The notes under the pieces were generated by a model. The model made no database searches, was not told the DNA's origin, and worked only from the letters and a program-made list of their open reading frames with translations. Below, piece by piece: positions 1 through 6,537 of a stretch of DNA of 64,000 bases. Position 1 is the stretch's first letter. The number at the start of each line of letters is the position of its first letter. Both the position numbers and the translations under genes were made by a program. The DNA is from an uncultured Planococcus sp. (GTDB lineage Bacteria > Bacillota > Bacilli > Bacillales_A > Planococcaceae), in NCBI GenBank assembly GCA_947493585.1, contig CANLRI010000001.1, forward strand, positions 1,550,001 through 1,614,000, written 5' to 3'.

Positions 1-1394
1 AAGTTGCACAGGCGGCAATAGCCCACAAAGAGAAAACCTTCGTCTACACGCAATGGCGCTATGTGTTCGGCCAATTGGGGAGTTTTGATGAAAACCAGCT
101 GTTTTCGAAATTCTACCGGGTCGCTGAATCCCATGGCTTCGCGAGAGTGCCTGAGCTTCTGCAAATGGAATCACTGTATTTGAAGTACACCAGTTTATTT
201 GATGAAGTGACCCTTTATCTAGCGCAAGTTTTCCAAAATAAATTCCAGAACAGCCGCACGCGGAAATGTGCATCTTTATTGGATGAATTGGATTTTGACC
301 GGGATAGATTTATGGATTTCCTGCGATTTCTGAACAGTTGGATCGATATCGCCCAGACGATTCTGCAAAAAGCCGAACGCTTCACAGAACTAACGATGAC
401 CGAACGGCTTGTGTTCGCAGACTTTCGTTATTGGACAGAAGAATTGATGTTGAAATCAGTGGAGTTCAGTGAAATTTTCCTGTTTCCGAAAGAAGATGAA
501 GTTTCCTGGATCGAAGGCGACTTGCGCAGCATGCCGACGAGCCTATCGTTATACAAACGGCCCTATGAAGTCGCGTCGCTTGTCGACAAAGTCATCGGCC
601 AGGCGAGAGGCGAAAAAGCGGTCATTTGGTTGTCAGGCACGATGAGTGTCCCGTCGAACGAACGCTTTATCGTCAATCAGCTCGGTATACCGAGTCATGT
701 ACCGATCGACAAATTTGAGCCTGCTGATCAGTTCTACAGCGGCGCCAAAGTTTATATTGTTGAGGATATGCCGGATATCCAGCAAGTGTCCCAGCAGGAA
801 TACATCGAATCCGTGGCGGACGCGGTCACGCAGACGGTGCTCGTCACTGAAGGGCGCTGCTTTGTCTTGTTCACTTCACAGGACATGCTGAGAAAAACGG
901 TCGATTTGATCCAGGACTCCCAACTGCTCGATGATTACATGCTTTTTGCGCAAGGCATGTCTTCAGGCAGCCGCATGAAATTATTGAAGTCGTTCCAGCG
1001 CTTCCAAAAATCGGTATTGTTCGGGACCAATAGTTTCTGGGAAGGGGTTGATGTGCCTGGGGATGCGCTGCGCGCTGTCGTTGTCGTAAGGCTGCCTTTT
1101 ACATCACCTGAAGAGCCTGTATTTAAAGCGAAATCCCGGATTATCTCAAAAGAAGGCATTAATCCCTTCATGCATTATGCCTTGCCTGAAGCAGTGCTGC
1201 GATTGCGTCAAGGATTTGGGCGGCTGATCCGTTCGAAAAAGGACAAGGGTTTGTTTATCGTGCTGGACCGCCGCATTGAAACCAAATCATACGGCGAAGA
1301 ATTTCTTCATGCCTTGCCTGACGTGCCAGTCGCCAAAGTGTCTTTGGAAAAGATGGTAACCGATATTGAACATTGGTATAATAAGCAAGGATAA
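1..1394 (+). CDS. dinG: DinG-family helicase/exonuclease, C-terminal part (5' end outside window)
   Basis: This is the 3' part of an XPD/DinG-type superfamily 2 helicase. The reading frame is already open at the window edge (first full codon at base 3), so the GTG at 63 is internal and not a start. Late helicase motifs are visible: NSFWEGVDVPGDAL (motif V region) and QGFGRLIRS (motif VI, with the nucleotide-contacting arginines). No Cys cluster is visible in the part present. B. subtilis DinG carries an N-terminal DnaQ-like exonuclease domain and lacks the Fe-S cluster; that domain would lie upstream of this window. The following genes ypmA, ypmB and aspB match the B. subtilis dinG neighbourhood, which supports the assignment. 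Family membership is secure; the exonuclease domain is inferred. Confidence 0.93.
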   Translation, partial: VAQAAIAHKEKTFVYTQWRYVFGQLGSFDENQLFSKFYRVAESHGFARVPELLQMESLYLKYTSLFDEVTLYLAQVFQNKFQNSRTRKCASLLDELDFDRDRFMDFLRFLNSWIDIAQTILQKAERFTELTMTERLVFADFRYWTEELMLKSVEFSEIFLFPKEDEVSWIEGDLRSMPTSLSLYKRPYEVASLVDKVIGQARGEKAVIWLSGTMSVPSNERFIVNQLGIPSHVPIDKFEPADQFYSGAKVYIVEDMPDIQQVSQQEYIESVADAVTQTVLVTEGRCFVLFTSQDMLRKTVDLIQDSQLLDDYMLFAQGMSSGSRMKLLKSFQRFQKSVLFGTNSFWEGVDVPGDALRAVVVVRLPFTSPEEPVFKAKSRIISKEGINPFMHYALPEAVLRLRQGFGRLIRSKKDKGLFIVLDRRIETKSYGEEFLHALPDVPVAKVSLEKMVTDIEHWYNKQG

Positions 1395-1437
1395 AGAGGA
1401 AAGAACGGTTCCCTCAATCGAAAGGAAGTGCCGAACA

Positions 1438-1608
1438 ATGGAATCCAAAATCGAAGTATTAAATACTGTGCAAGTCGACTATCAATCCGACCTGTACAAA
1501 GTGGTCGATGCATTGAACCGGACATTGAAAGACCGCGATTTGATGTTTGGCCTGGCGCTCGATAAAGACGACCAGACAAAAGCGGTTTTCACAATTTATA
1601 AAACCTAG
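1438..1608 (+). CDS. ypmA: YpmA family small protein
   Basis: A 56-residue soluble protein. The longer reading frame could begin at 1366 inside dinG, but the ATG at 1438 follows AAAGGAAG at a normal distance and gives the expected family start MESKIEVLNT. The sequence, including KDRDLMFGLALDKD near the C-terminus, matches my memory of B. subtilis YpmA (DUF4264), and the position between dinG and ypmB is the conserved one. There is no signal peptide, membrane segment or catalytic motif. The function is unknown in all species I know of. It is separated from dinG by 43 bases and from ypmB by 8, so the three are probably one transcript. Confidence 0.85.
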   Translation: MESKIEVLNTVQVDYQSDLYKVVDALNRTLKDRDLMFGLALDKDDQTKAVFTIYKT

Positions 1609-1616
1609 GTGATCAT

Positions 1617-2090
1617 ATGAAAGAATGGACAAAATTCATCATCGTTTTTCTGTCTTTTCTGGCTGTAGCGATTGTGCTGGTCATTTTATTCCTCGGCAAT
1701 AAACCGTTTTCGGAAGCGGAACAAGCGGCTGTTGAAAAAGTGGAAGCGGAAGGGCTGCTCGATGAAGTGGAGCGGGCATACGTTTATTCCAGCTCGACCC
1801 AATCCGTGACGGTTCTTGGAACAGACGGGGAAGGACGGATAAAAGCAGCCTTCGTTCCTGAAGAGGGAGACATTGAAGCATTGATGCTGGAAGATCAAGT
1901 GACCGCCCAGCAAGCGCGCGAAATTGTTCAGGAGGATATGGAAGTCGAGGAAATTCTCCATACGAAGCTTGGCCTGGAAGAGGCTGGTGCTGTATGGGAA
2001 ATCGCCTTTTTGAACGAAGCTGGGCGCTTGAACTACGTCTACCTCTTGGCAGAAGACGGTACTTGGTGGAAGCGCATATTGAATTTGTGA
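1617..2090 (+). CDS. ypmB: YpmB/TseB-like membrane-anchored cell-wall elongation regulator
   Basis: A 157-residue protein with one N-terminal membrane anchor (about residues 5-28, FIIVFLSFLAVAIVLVILFL) and an extracytoplasmic part with two PepSY-like segments, the second ending YVYLLAEDGTWWKRI. This matches the DUF5590 / TseB-like family. In B. subtilis YpmB (renamed TseB) affects the elongation transpeptidase PBP2A. The ATG at 1617 follows AGGTGAT. It sits 8 bases behind ypmA and 17 bases before aspB, the conserved order. The cell-wall role is taken from the family; the anchor is seen directly. Confidence 0.85.
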   Translation: MKEWTKFIIVFLSFLAVAIVLVILFLGNKPFSEAEQAAVEKVEAEGLLDEVERAYVYSSSTQSVTVLGTDGEGRIKAAFVPEEGDIEALMLEDQVTAQQAREIVQEDMEVEEILHTKLGLEEAGAVWEIAFLNEAGRLNYVYLLAEDGTWWKRILNL

Positions 2091-2107
2091 AAGGGTTGAT
2101 CAATTTG

Positions 2108-3295
2108 TTGAAATTAGCAAACCGCGTACAAACCTTAACGCCATCGACAACACTGGCGATTACGGCAAAAGCAAATGAACTGAAAGCACAAGGTGTTGAC
2201 GTTATCGGGCTCGGGGCAGGAGAGCCTGATTACAATACGCCTCAAAACATTCTTGACGCTGCTAAGCGCTCCATGGAAGAAGGCAAGACCAAATATACGC
2301 CTGCAGGTGGTTTACCTGCGTTAAAGCAAGCGATTCAGGATAAATTGCAGCGCGACCAGGGGCTGAGCTACGAGAAGAATGAAATCCTAGTGGGTGTCGG
2401 GGCGAAACACGTCCTTTATACGCTGTTCCAAGTATTGTTGAACGAAGGCGATGAAGTTATCATCCCGATTCCTTATTGGGTCAGTTATCCAGAACAAGTG
2501 AAACTGGCTGGAGGCGTGCCGGTTTACATAGAAGCGACAGCCGGGCAATCGTATAAAATCACACCGCAACAGCTGCGCGAAGCAATTACAGACCGCACGA
2601 AGGCCGTCATCATCAACTCGCCAAGCAATCCAACAGGTATGCTTTATACGAGAGAAGAACTTAAAGAATTGGCAGAAGTATGCCGAGAAGCAGATATCCT
2701 TATCGTTTCCGATGAAATCTACGAAAAATTGGTCTACGGTGATGCCGTTCATGTTTCCGTAGCAGAATTGTCAGAAGATGCGAAAAACCGGACGGTCATC
2801 ATCAATGGCGTGTCAAAATCGCATTCGATGACCGGATGGCGCATCGGCTATGCAGCCGGCAATAAAGAATTGATCAAAGCAATGACTGATCTTGCGAGCC
2901 ATTCAACTTCGAACCCGACGACGACATCCCAATACGCGGCAATCGAAGCGTACAATGGACCTCAAGATGCAGTGGAAGAAATGCGCCAGGCATTTGAAAG
3001 CCGTTTGGAAGCTATTTTCCCTAAACTGGAAGCTATTCCGGGGTTCACCGTTTTACGTCCGCAAGGAGCATTTTATTTGCTGCCGGATGTATCAGAAGCT
3101 GCAGCGAAAACCGGCTTTTCTTCGGTGGATGATTTTGCGAAAGCGTTGCTCGAAGAAGCGAATGTAGCAGTAGTTCCAGGATCTGGATTTGGTGCGCATT
3201 CAACAATTCGGTTGTCTTATGCGACATCACTCGAGCTATTGGAACAGGCAGTTGAACGCATCAGCCAATTTGTTCATAAGCATTGGCAAGAATAA
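2108..3295 (+). CDS. aspB: Aspartate aminotransferase (class I/II, PLP-dependent)
   Basis: Transfers the amino group between aspartate and 2-oxoglutarate; cytoplasmic. It is a fold-type I aminotransferase with GLGAGEPDYNTP near the N-terminus, NSPSNPTG, SDEIYEKL and the PLP-lysine motif SKSHSMTGWRIGY (Lys near residue 237). The start is chosen as TTG at 2108 because MKLANRVQTLTPSTTLA aligns with the start of B. subtilis AspB. A second TTG at 2105 is also plausible and is slightly better spaced from AAAGGG at 2090-2095. The open frame extends upstream into ypmB but that part is not coding. It lies 29 bases before asnS, so aspartate and asparaginyl-tRNA functions are probably co-transcribed, as in B. 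subtilis. Confidence 0.95.
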   Translation: MKLANRVQTLTPSTTLAITAKANELKAQGVDVIGLGAGEPDYNTPQNILDAAKRSMEEGKTKYTPAGGLPALKQAIQDKLQRDQGLSYEKNEILVGVGAKHVLYTLFQVLLNEGDEVIIPIPYWVSYPEQVKLAGGVPVYIEATAGQSYKITPQQLREAITDRTKAVIINSPSNPTGMLYTREELKELAEVCREADILIVSDEIYEKLVYGDAVHVSVAELSEDAKNRTVIINGVSKSHSMTGWRIGYAAGNKELIKAMTDLASHSTSNPTTTSQYAAIEAYNGPQDAVEEMRQAFESRLEAIFPKLEAIPGFTVLRPQGAFYLLPDVSEAAAKTGFSSVDDFAKALLEEANVAVVPGSGFGAHSTIRLSYATSLELLEQAVERISQFVHKHWQE

Positions 3296-3324
3296 GCATT
3301 ATACATTTGGAGGCTATTTAATAG

Positions 3325-4620
3325 ATGAAAAAAATCACTATCGCCGAAATGGCAAAATATAACGGACAAACCATCAAACTTGGCGCATGGGTCGCCAACA
3401 AACGCTCAAGCGGCAAAATCGCCTTTCTTCAATTGCGCGACGGTTCAGGATTCGTACAAGGCGTCGTTGTAAAAGCAGAAGCGGGCGAAGAAATCTTTGC
3501 CAAAGCAAAAGCATTAACACAAGAAACTTCATTGTATGTCACTGGTGAAGTGAAAGAAGATGAGCGCTCTGCCTTTGGCTACGAGCTATCAATTTCGGAT
3601 ATTGAAGTGATCCAAGAAGCGAAAGATTTCCCGATCACGCCGAAAGAACACGGCACTGAGTTCTTGATGGACAATCGCCACTTGTGGCTGCGTTCGAGAA
3701 AACAGCATGCTATCATGAAAATTCGCAACGAAATCATCCGTGCTACTTATGAATTCTTTAATGAGAATGGATTTGTCAAAGTGGACCCGCCGATTTTGAC
3801 GGGATCTTCGCCGGAAGGCACATCGGAACTGTTTGCGACGAAGTACTTCGATGAAGATGCGTACTTGTCACAATCCGGCCAGCTTTACATGGAAGCGGCT
3901 GCGATGGCACTTGGGAAAGTATTCTCATTCGGCCCAACTTTCCGCGCCGAAAAATCGAAAACACGCCGCCACTTGATCGAATTCTGGATGATTGAACCGG
4001 AAATGGCTTTTGTGGAGCATGCAGAGAGCTTGGAAGTCCAAGAGCAGTATGTAGCGCATATCGTGCAGTCCGTCTTGAAAAATTGCCAGCTGGAACTCGA
4101 GCGCCTTGGCCGTGATACGACGAAGTTGGAAAAAATCCAAGCACCGTTCCCGCGTGTCACATACGACGAAGCAATCAAATGGCTGAACGACAACGGCTTC
4201 GACGATATCAAATGGGGCGAAGATTTTGGTGCACCTCACGAGACCGCTTTGGCCGAAAGTTACGATATGCCGATTTTCATCACACATTATCCGATCGGCA
4301 TCAAACCGTTCTATATGCAGCCGCATCCGGACCGTGATGACGTCGTGCTATGCGCTGACATGATTGCGCCTGAAGGCTACGGTGAGATCATCGGCGGATC
4401 TGAACGGATCCATGATTACGATTTGATGAAGCAGCGCATCCAAGAGCATAATTTGGATGAAGCCGCTTATGAGTGGTATTTAGATCTCAGCAAATATGGA
4501 GCGGTGCCGCATTCAGGATTCGGTTTGGGTCTTGAGCGTACAGTCGCCTGGATCAGTGGGGCAGAACATGTCCGCGAATCGATTCCATTCCCACGTTTGT
4601 TGAACCGTCTATACCCTTAA
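3325..4620 (+). CDS. asnS: Asparaginyl-tRNA synthetase
   Basis: Class II aminoacyl-tRNA synthetase of 431 residues, the usual bacterial length. An N-terminal OB-fold anticodon-binding domain (about 1-100) contains the segment [21 protein letters not shown]. The catalytic core has class II motif 2 ([21 protein letters not shown]) and a C-terminal motif 3 ([15 protein letters not shown]). The ATG at 3325 follows TTGGAGG. The leader from aspB is only 29 bases, which leaves no room for a T-box, so the gene is expected to follow the upstream transcript. Discrimination from AspRS rests on length, overall resemblance and the aspB-asnS-dnaD order. Confidence 0.95.
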   Translation: MKKITIAEMAKYNGQTIKLGAWVANKRSSGKIAFLQLRDGSGFVQGVVVKAEAGEEIFAKAKALTQETSLYVTGEVKEDERSAFGYELSISDIEVIQEAKDFPITPKEHGTEFLMDNRHLWLRSRKQHAIMKIRNEIIRATYEFFNENGFVKVDPPILTGSSPEGTSELFATKYFDEDAYLSQSGQLYMEAAAMALGKVFSFGPTFRAEKSKTRRHLIEFWMIEPEMAFVEHAESLEVQEQYVAHIVQSVLKNCQLELERLGRDTTKLEKIQAPFPRVTYDEAIKWLNDNGFDDIKWGEDFGAPHETALAESYDMPIFITHYPIGIKPFYMQPHPDRDDVVLCADMIAPEGYGEIIGGSERIHDYDLMKQRIQEHNLDEAAYEWYLDLSKYGAVPHSGFGLGLERTVAWISGAEHVRESIPFPRLLNRLYP

Positions 4621-4631
4621 AAGTTAAAACA

Positions 4632-4673
4632 ACTGCTCCAGAAATCCTTTCAAATGAGATTTCAGGAAGCAGT
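4632..4673 (+). other. Imperfect inverted repeat between asnS and dnaD
   Basis: The arms ACTGCT and GAAATC (4632-4646) face GATTTC and AGCAGT (4658-4673), giving a hairpin with a small internal loop. No U-tract follows, so it is not a normal intrinsic terminator. It could be a processing or attenuation structure between the amino-acid/tRNA genes and dnaD, or it could be chance. Confidence 0.4.
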
Positions 4674-4735
4674 ACAAGAAATATCCTAATAGATTTAGAC
4701 AGCTAGAAATTTGCATACAGAAAGGTGGTTGGGAT

Positions 4736-5437
4736 ATGAGACAGTCTGACCGATTGCAGCAGTGGATTGAGCAGGGAAATGTGACCATTTCCCAGCTTTT
4801 TTTTCAGTTTTACCGTCGCTTGAAAATCAGTGATGAAGAAGCGATCATGCTATTGCAAATCCACTCTTTTCAACAAGCAGGAAACGTGTTTCCGACACCG
4901 GATGAAATTGCCTCAAGGATGTCTGCCAGCCAAAACGGCGTAACGACGATGTTGCAGAAATTGATGCAGCAAGGCTATTTATCGATACGCCAGGAAACGG
5001 CTGACGGCATGCTAACGGAGACGATTTCGCTCCAGCCTTTATGGGATAAGCTCGTAGATTGCCTAGAAGTTCAAGCACAAACCGAAAAAGAGCATACACA
5101 AAAAGAACAGGAGGGCGAGATCTTCCAGCTGTTTGAGCAAGAGTTTGGCCGGTTTCTATCGCCAATGGAGATCGAAACAATTTCCATGTGGATGGACCAG
5201 GATGGCCATACGCCGGAAGTCATTCGCATGGCGTTGAAGGAAGCCGTCATTGCGCAGAAGATTAGTTTGCGCTATGTCGATCGCATCTTGTTCGAATGGA
5301 AGAAAAAGAATATCCGGACGTCGAGCCAAGTGTCACGGCATGCGAATTCGTTCCGGGAAAAAAACATCCGCATCCAGCCGCAGGAAAGCACCGCGAAAAA
5401 AGTGCAATTCTATAATTGGCTGGAAGAACGGAATTAG
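4736..5437 (+). CDS. dnaD: DNA replication primosome protein DnaD
   Basis: DnaD acts with DnaB and DnaI of Firmicutes to load the replicative helicase at oriC and at stalled forks. The 233-residue protein has a winged-helix N-terminal domain (about 1-100) and the C-terminal DnaB/DnaD domain (about 130-200) with the family signature YVDRILFEWKKKNI, followed by a basic, flexible tail. The ATG at 4736 follows AAAGGTGG at 4721-4728. It lies between asnS and nth, as in B. subtilis. The gap to nth is 14 bases, so they are probably co-transcribed. Confidence 0.93.
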   Translation: MRQSDRLQQWIEQGNVTISQLFFQFYRRLKISDEEAIMLLQIHSFQQAGNVFPTPDEIASRMSASQNGVTTMLQKLMQQGYLSIRQETADGMLTETISLQPLWDKLVDCLEVQAQTEKEHTQKEQEGEIFQLFEQEFGRFLSPMEIETISMWMDQDGHTPEVIRMALKEAVIAQKISLRYVDRILFEWKKKNIRTSSQVSRHANSFREKNIRIQPQESTAKKVQFYNWLEERN

Positions 5438-5451
5438 CAGGTGATAGGATG

Positions 5452-6129
5452 ATGACGAAAAAGGAATGGCTAGCTTGCCTGGAGGAAATGGACCATATGT
5501 TTCCTGATGCCCATTGTGAATTGATCCACCGCAACCCGTTCGATTTGGTCATTGCGGTACTATTGTCTGCACAATGCACCGACAAGCTCGTCAATAAAGT
5601 GACGGCGAATCTTTTTGAGAAGTACCATACACCGGAAGATTATCTTTCAGTTCCTTTGGAAGAATTGCAACTGGATATCCGTTCGATCGGCTTGTTCCGC
5701 AATAAAGCGAAGAACATCCAGGCACTTAGCCGAATGCTGATCGAGCAGCACGGCGGGCGTGTCCCGGAAGACCGCGATGTGTTGATGACTTTGCCGGGCG
5801 TCGGCAGAAAGACCGCCAATGTGGTTGTTTCGGTTGCATTCAATAAGCCGGCGCTAGCCGTCGATACCCATGTCGAACGTGTCTCTAAACGGCTCGGCTT
5901 ATGCCGTTGGAAAGACTCTCCCTTGCAAGTGGAAGAGGCCATCATGAAAAAAACTCCTGCAGAGGATTGGTCGAAAACGCATCACCAGATCATTTTTTTC
6001 GGCCGCTATCATTGCAAAGCGCAAAATCCCGGCTGTCACGTATGCCCGTTATTTGACCGTTGCAGAGAAGGAAAAAAACGCGATAAAAAAGGGCTAGTGA
6101 AACATGATGCTGTCACGGAAATCAATTGA
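5452..6129 (+). CDS. nth: Endonuclease III (DNA glycosylase/AP lyase)
   Basis: A base-excision repair glycosylase that removes oxidised pyrimidines and cleaves the AP site. The helix-hairpin-helix LPGVGRKTANVVV contains the catalytic Lys, and VDTHVERV contains the catalytic Asp. With the start at 5452 these fall at residues 120 and 138, the same numbers as in E. coli Nth. The [4Fe-4S] ligands are CKAQNPGCHVCPLFDRC (C-x6-C-x2-C-x5-C). ATG 5452 is preferred over ATG 5449 because AGGTGA at 5439-5444 is better spaced. The 3' end overlaps ypoC by 26 bases. Confidence 0.95.
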   Translation: MTKKEWLACLEEMDHMFPDAHCELIHRNPFDLVIAVLLSAQCTDKLVNKVTANLFEKYHTPEDYLSVPLEELQLDIRSIGLFRNKAKNIQALSRMLIEQHGGRVPEDRDVLMTLPGVGRKTANVVVSVAFNKPALAVDTHVERVSKRLGLCRWKDSPLQVEEAIMKKTPAEDWSKTHHQIIFFGRYHCKAQNPGCHVCPLFDRCREGKKRDKKGLVKHDAVTEIN

Positions 6130-6436
6130 TCAGTCCGTCTCGCCGTTTTACGATGACTGGGCTAAGCTGACACAGGATATTCAATCCTGTTTTCAGCAGC
6201 AGGCGGGTGACTGCCACCAGCTCATTGCAGAAGGTTATGAGGTTTACGAAGCATTGCGAAAAACGCTGAATGGCTTGTTCGGAAGCTCTGCACCGTCTCC
6301 ATTGAATGAAAGCGAGCGGCTTGAGTTTGTGCGAAACTCCAAAAGCGCACACGCAGCTTCTCGACAGCTGGAGCAATTATTTGGGGAGCTCAAGAAGAAA
6401 ATCGCACGCATAAAGATTGGCTACCCAGCTGAGTGA
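6104..6436 (+). CDS. ypoC: YpoC-like protein of unknown function
   Basis: A 110-residue, soluble, probably helical protein with no membrane segment or catalytic motif. The identification rests mainly on position directly after nth and before the ponA/recU block, where B. subtilis has ypoC, and on similar size. It starts at ATG 6104 inside the end of nth (a second ATG follows at once), which suggests translational coupling. A strong terminator follows at 6444. Function unknown. Confidence 0.7.
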   Translation: MMLSRKSIDQSVSPFYDDWAKLTQDIQSCFQQQAGDCHQLIAEGYEVYEALRKTLNGLFGSSAPSPLNESERLEFVRNSKSAHAASRQLEQLFGELKKKIARIKIGYPAE

Positions 6437-6443
6437 ATAATAG

Positions 6444-6481
6444 AACCCGAGGCAGAAGATTCTTCTGCCTCGGGTTTTTTG
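6444..6481 (+). terminator. Intrinsic terminator after ypoC
   Basis: Long, nearly perfect stem (arms AACCCGAGGCAGAAGA and its complement) followed by TTTTTT. It ends the plus-strand dinG-ypoC transcription block. Confidence 0.92.
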
Positions 6482-6484
6482 CGC

Positions 6485-6521
6485 AAAAAGGCCTGCCCTA
6501 AAGTCTAGGGCAGGCCTTTTA
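6485..6521 (-). terminator. Terminator for ponA (bidirectional hairpin)
   Basis: Arms AAAAGGCCTGCCCTA and TAGGGCAGGCCTTTT around a 5-base loop. The run of A on the left becomes the U-tract for minus-strand transcription leaving ponA. Confidence 0.88.
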
Positions 6522-6537
6522 AAATTGGGATGGAAGA

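Noticed and set aside
1994..2104. Upstream extension of aspB
   Set aside because: It lies mostly inside ypmB in another frame and has no similarity to aminotransferase N-termini; the family start is at 2105-2108.
3296..3324. T-box leader for asnS
   Set aside because: The spacer from aspB is only 29 bases and contains just the ribosome binding site.
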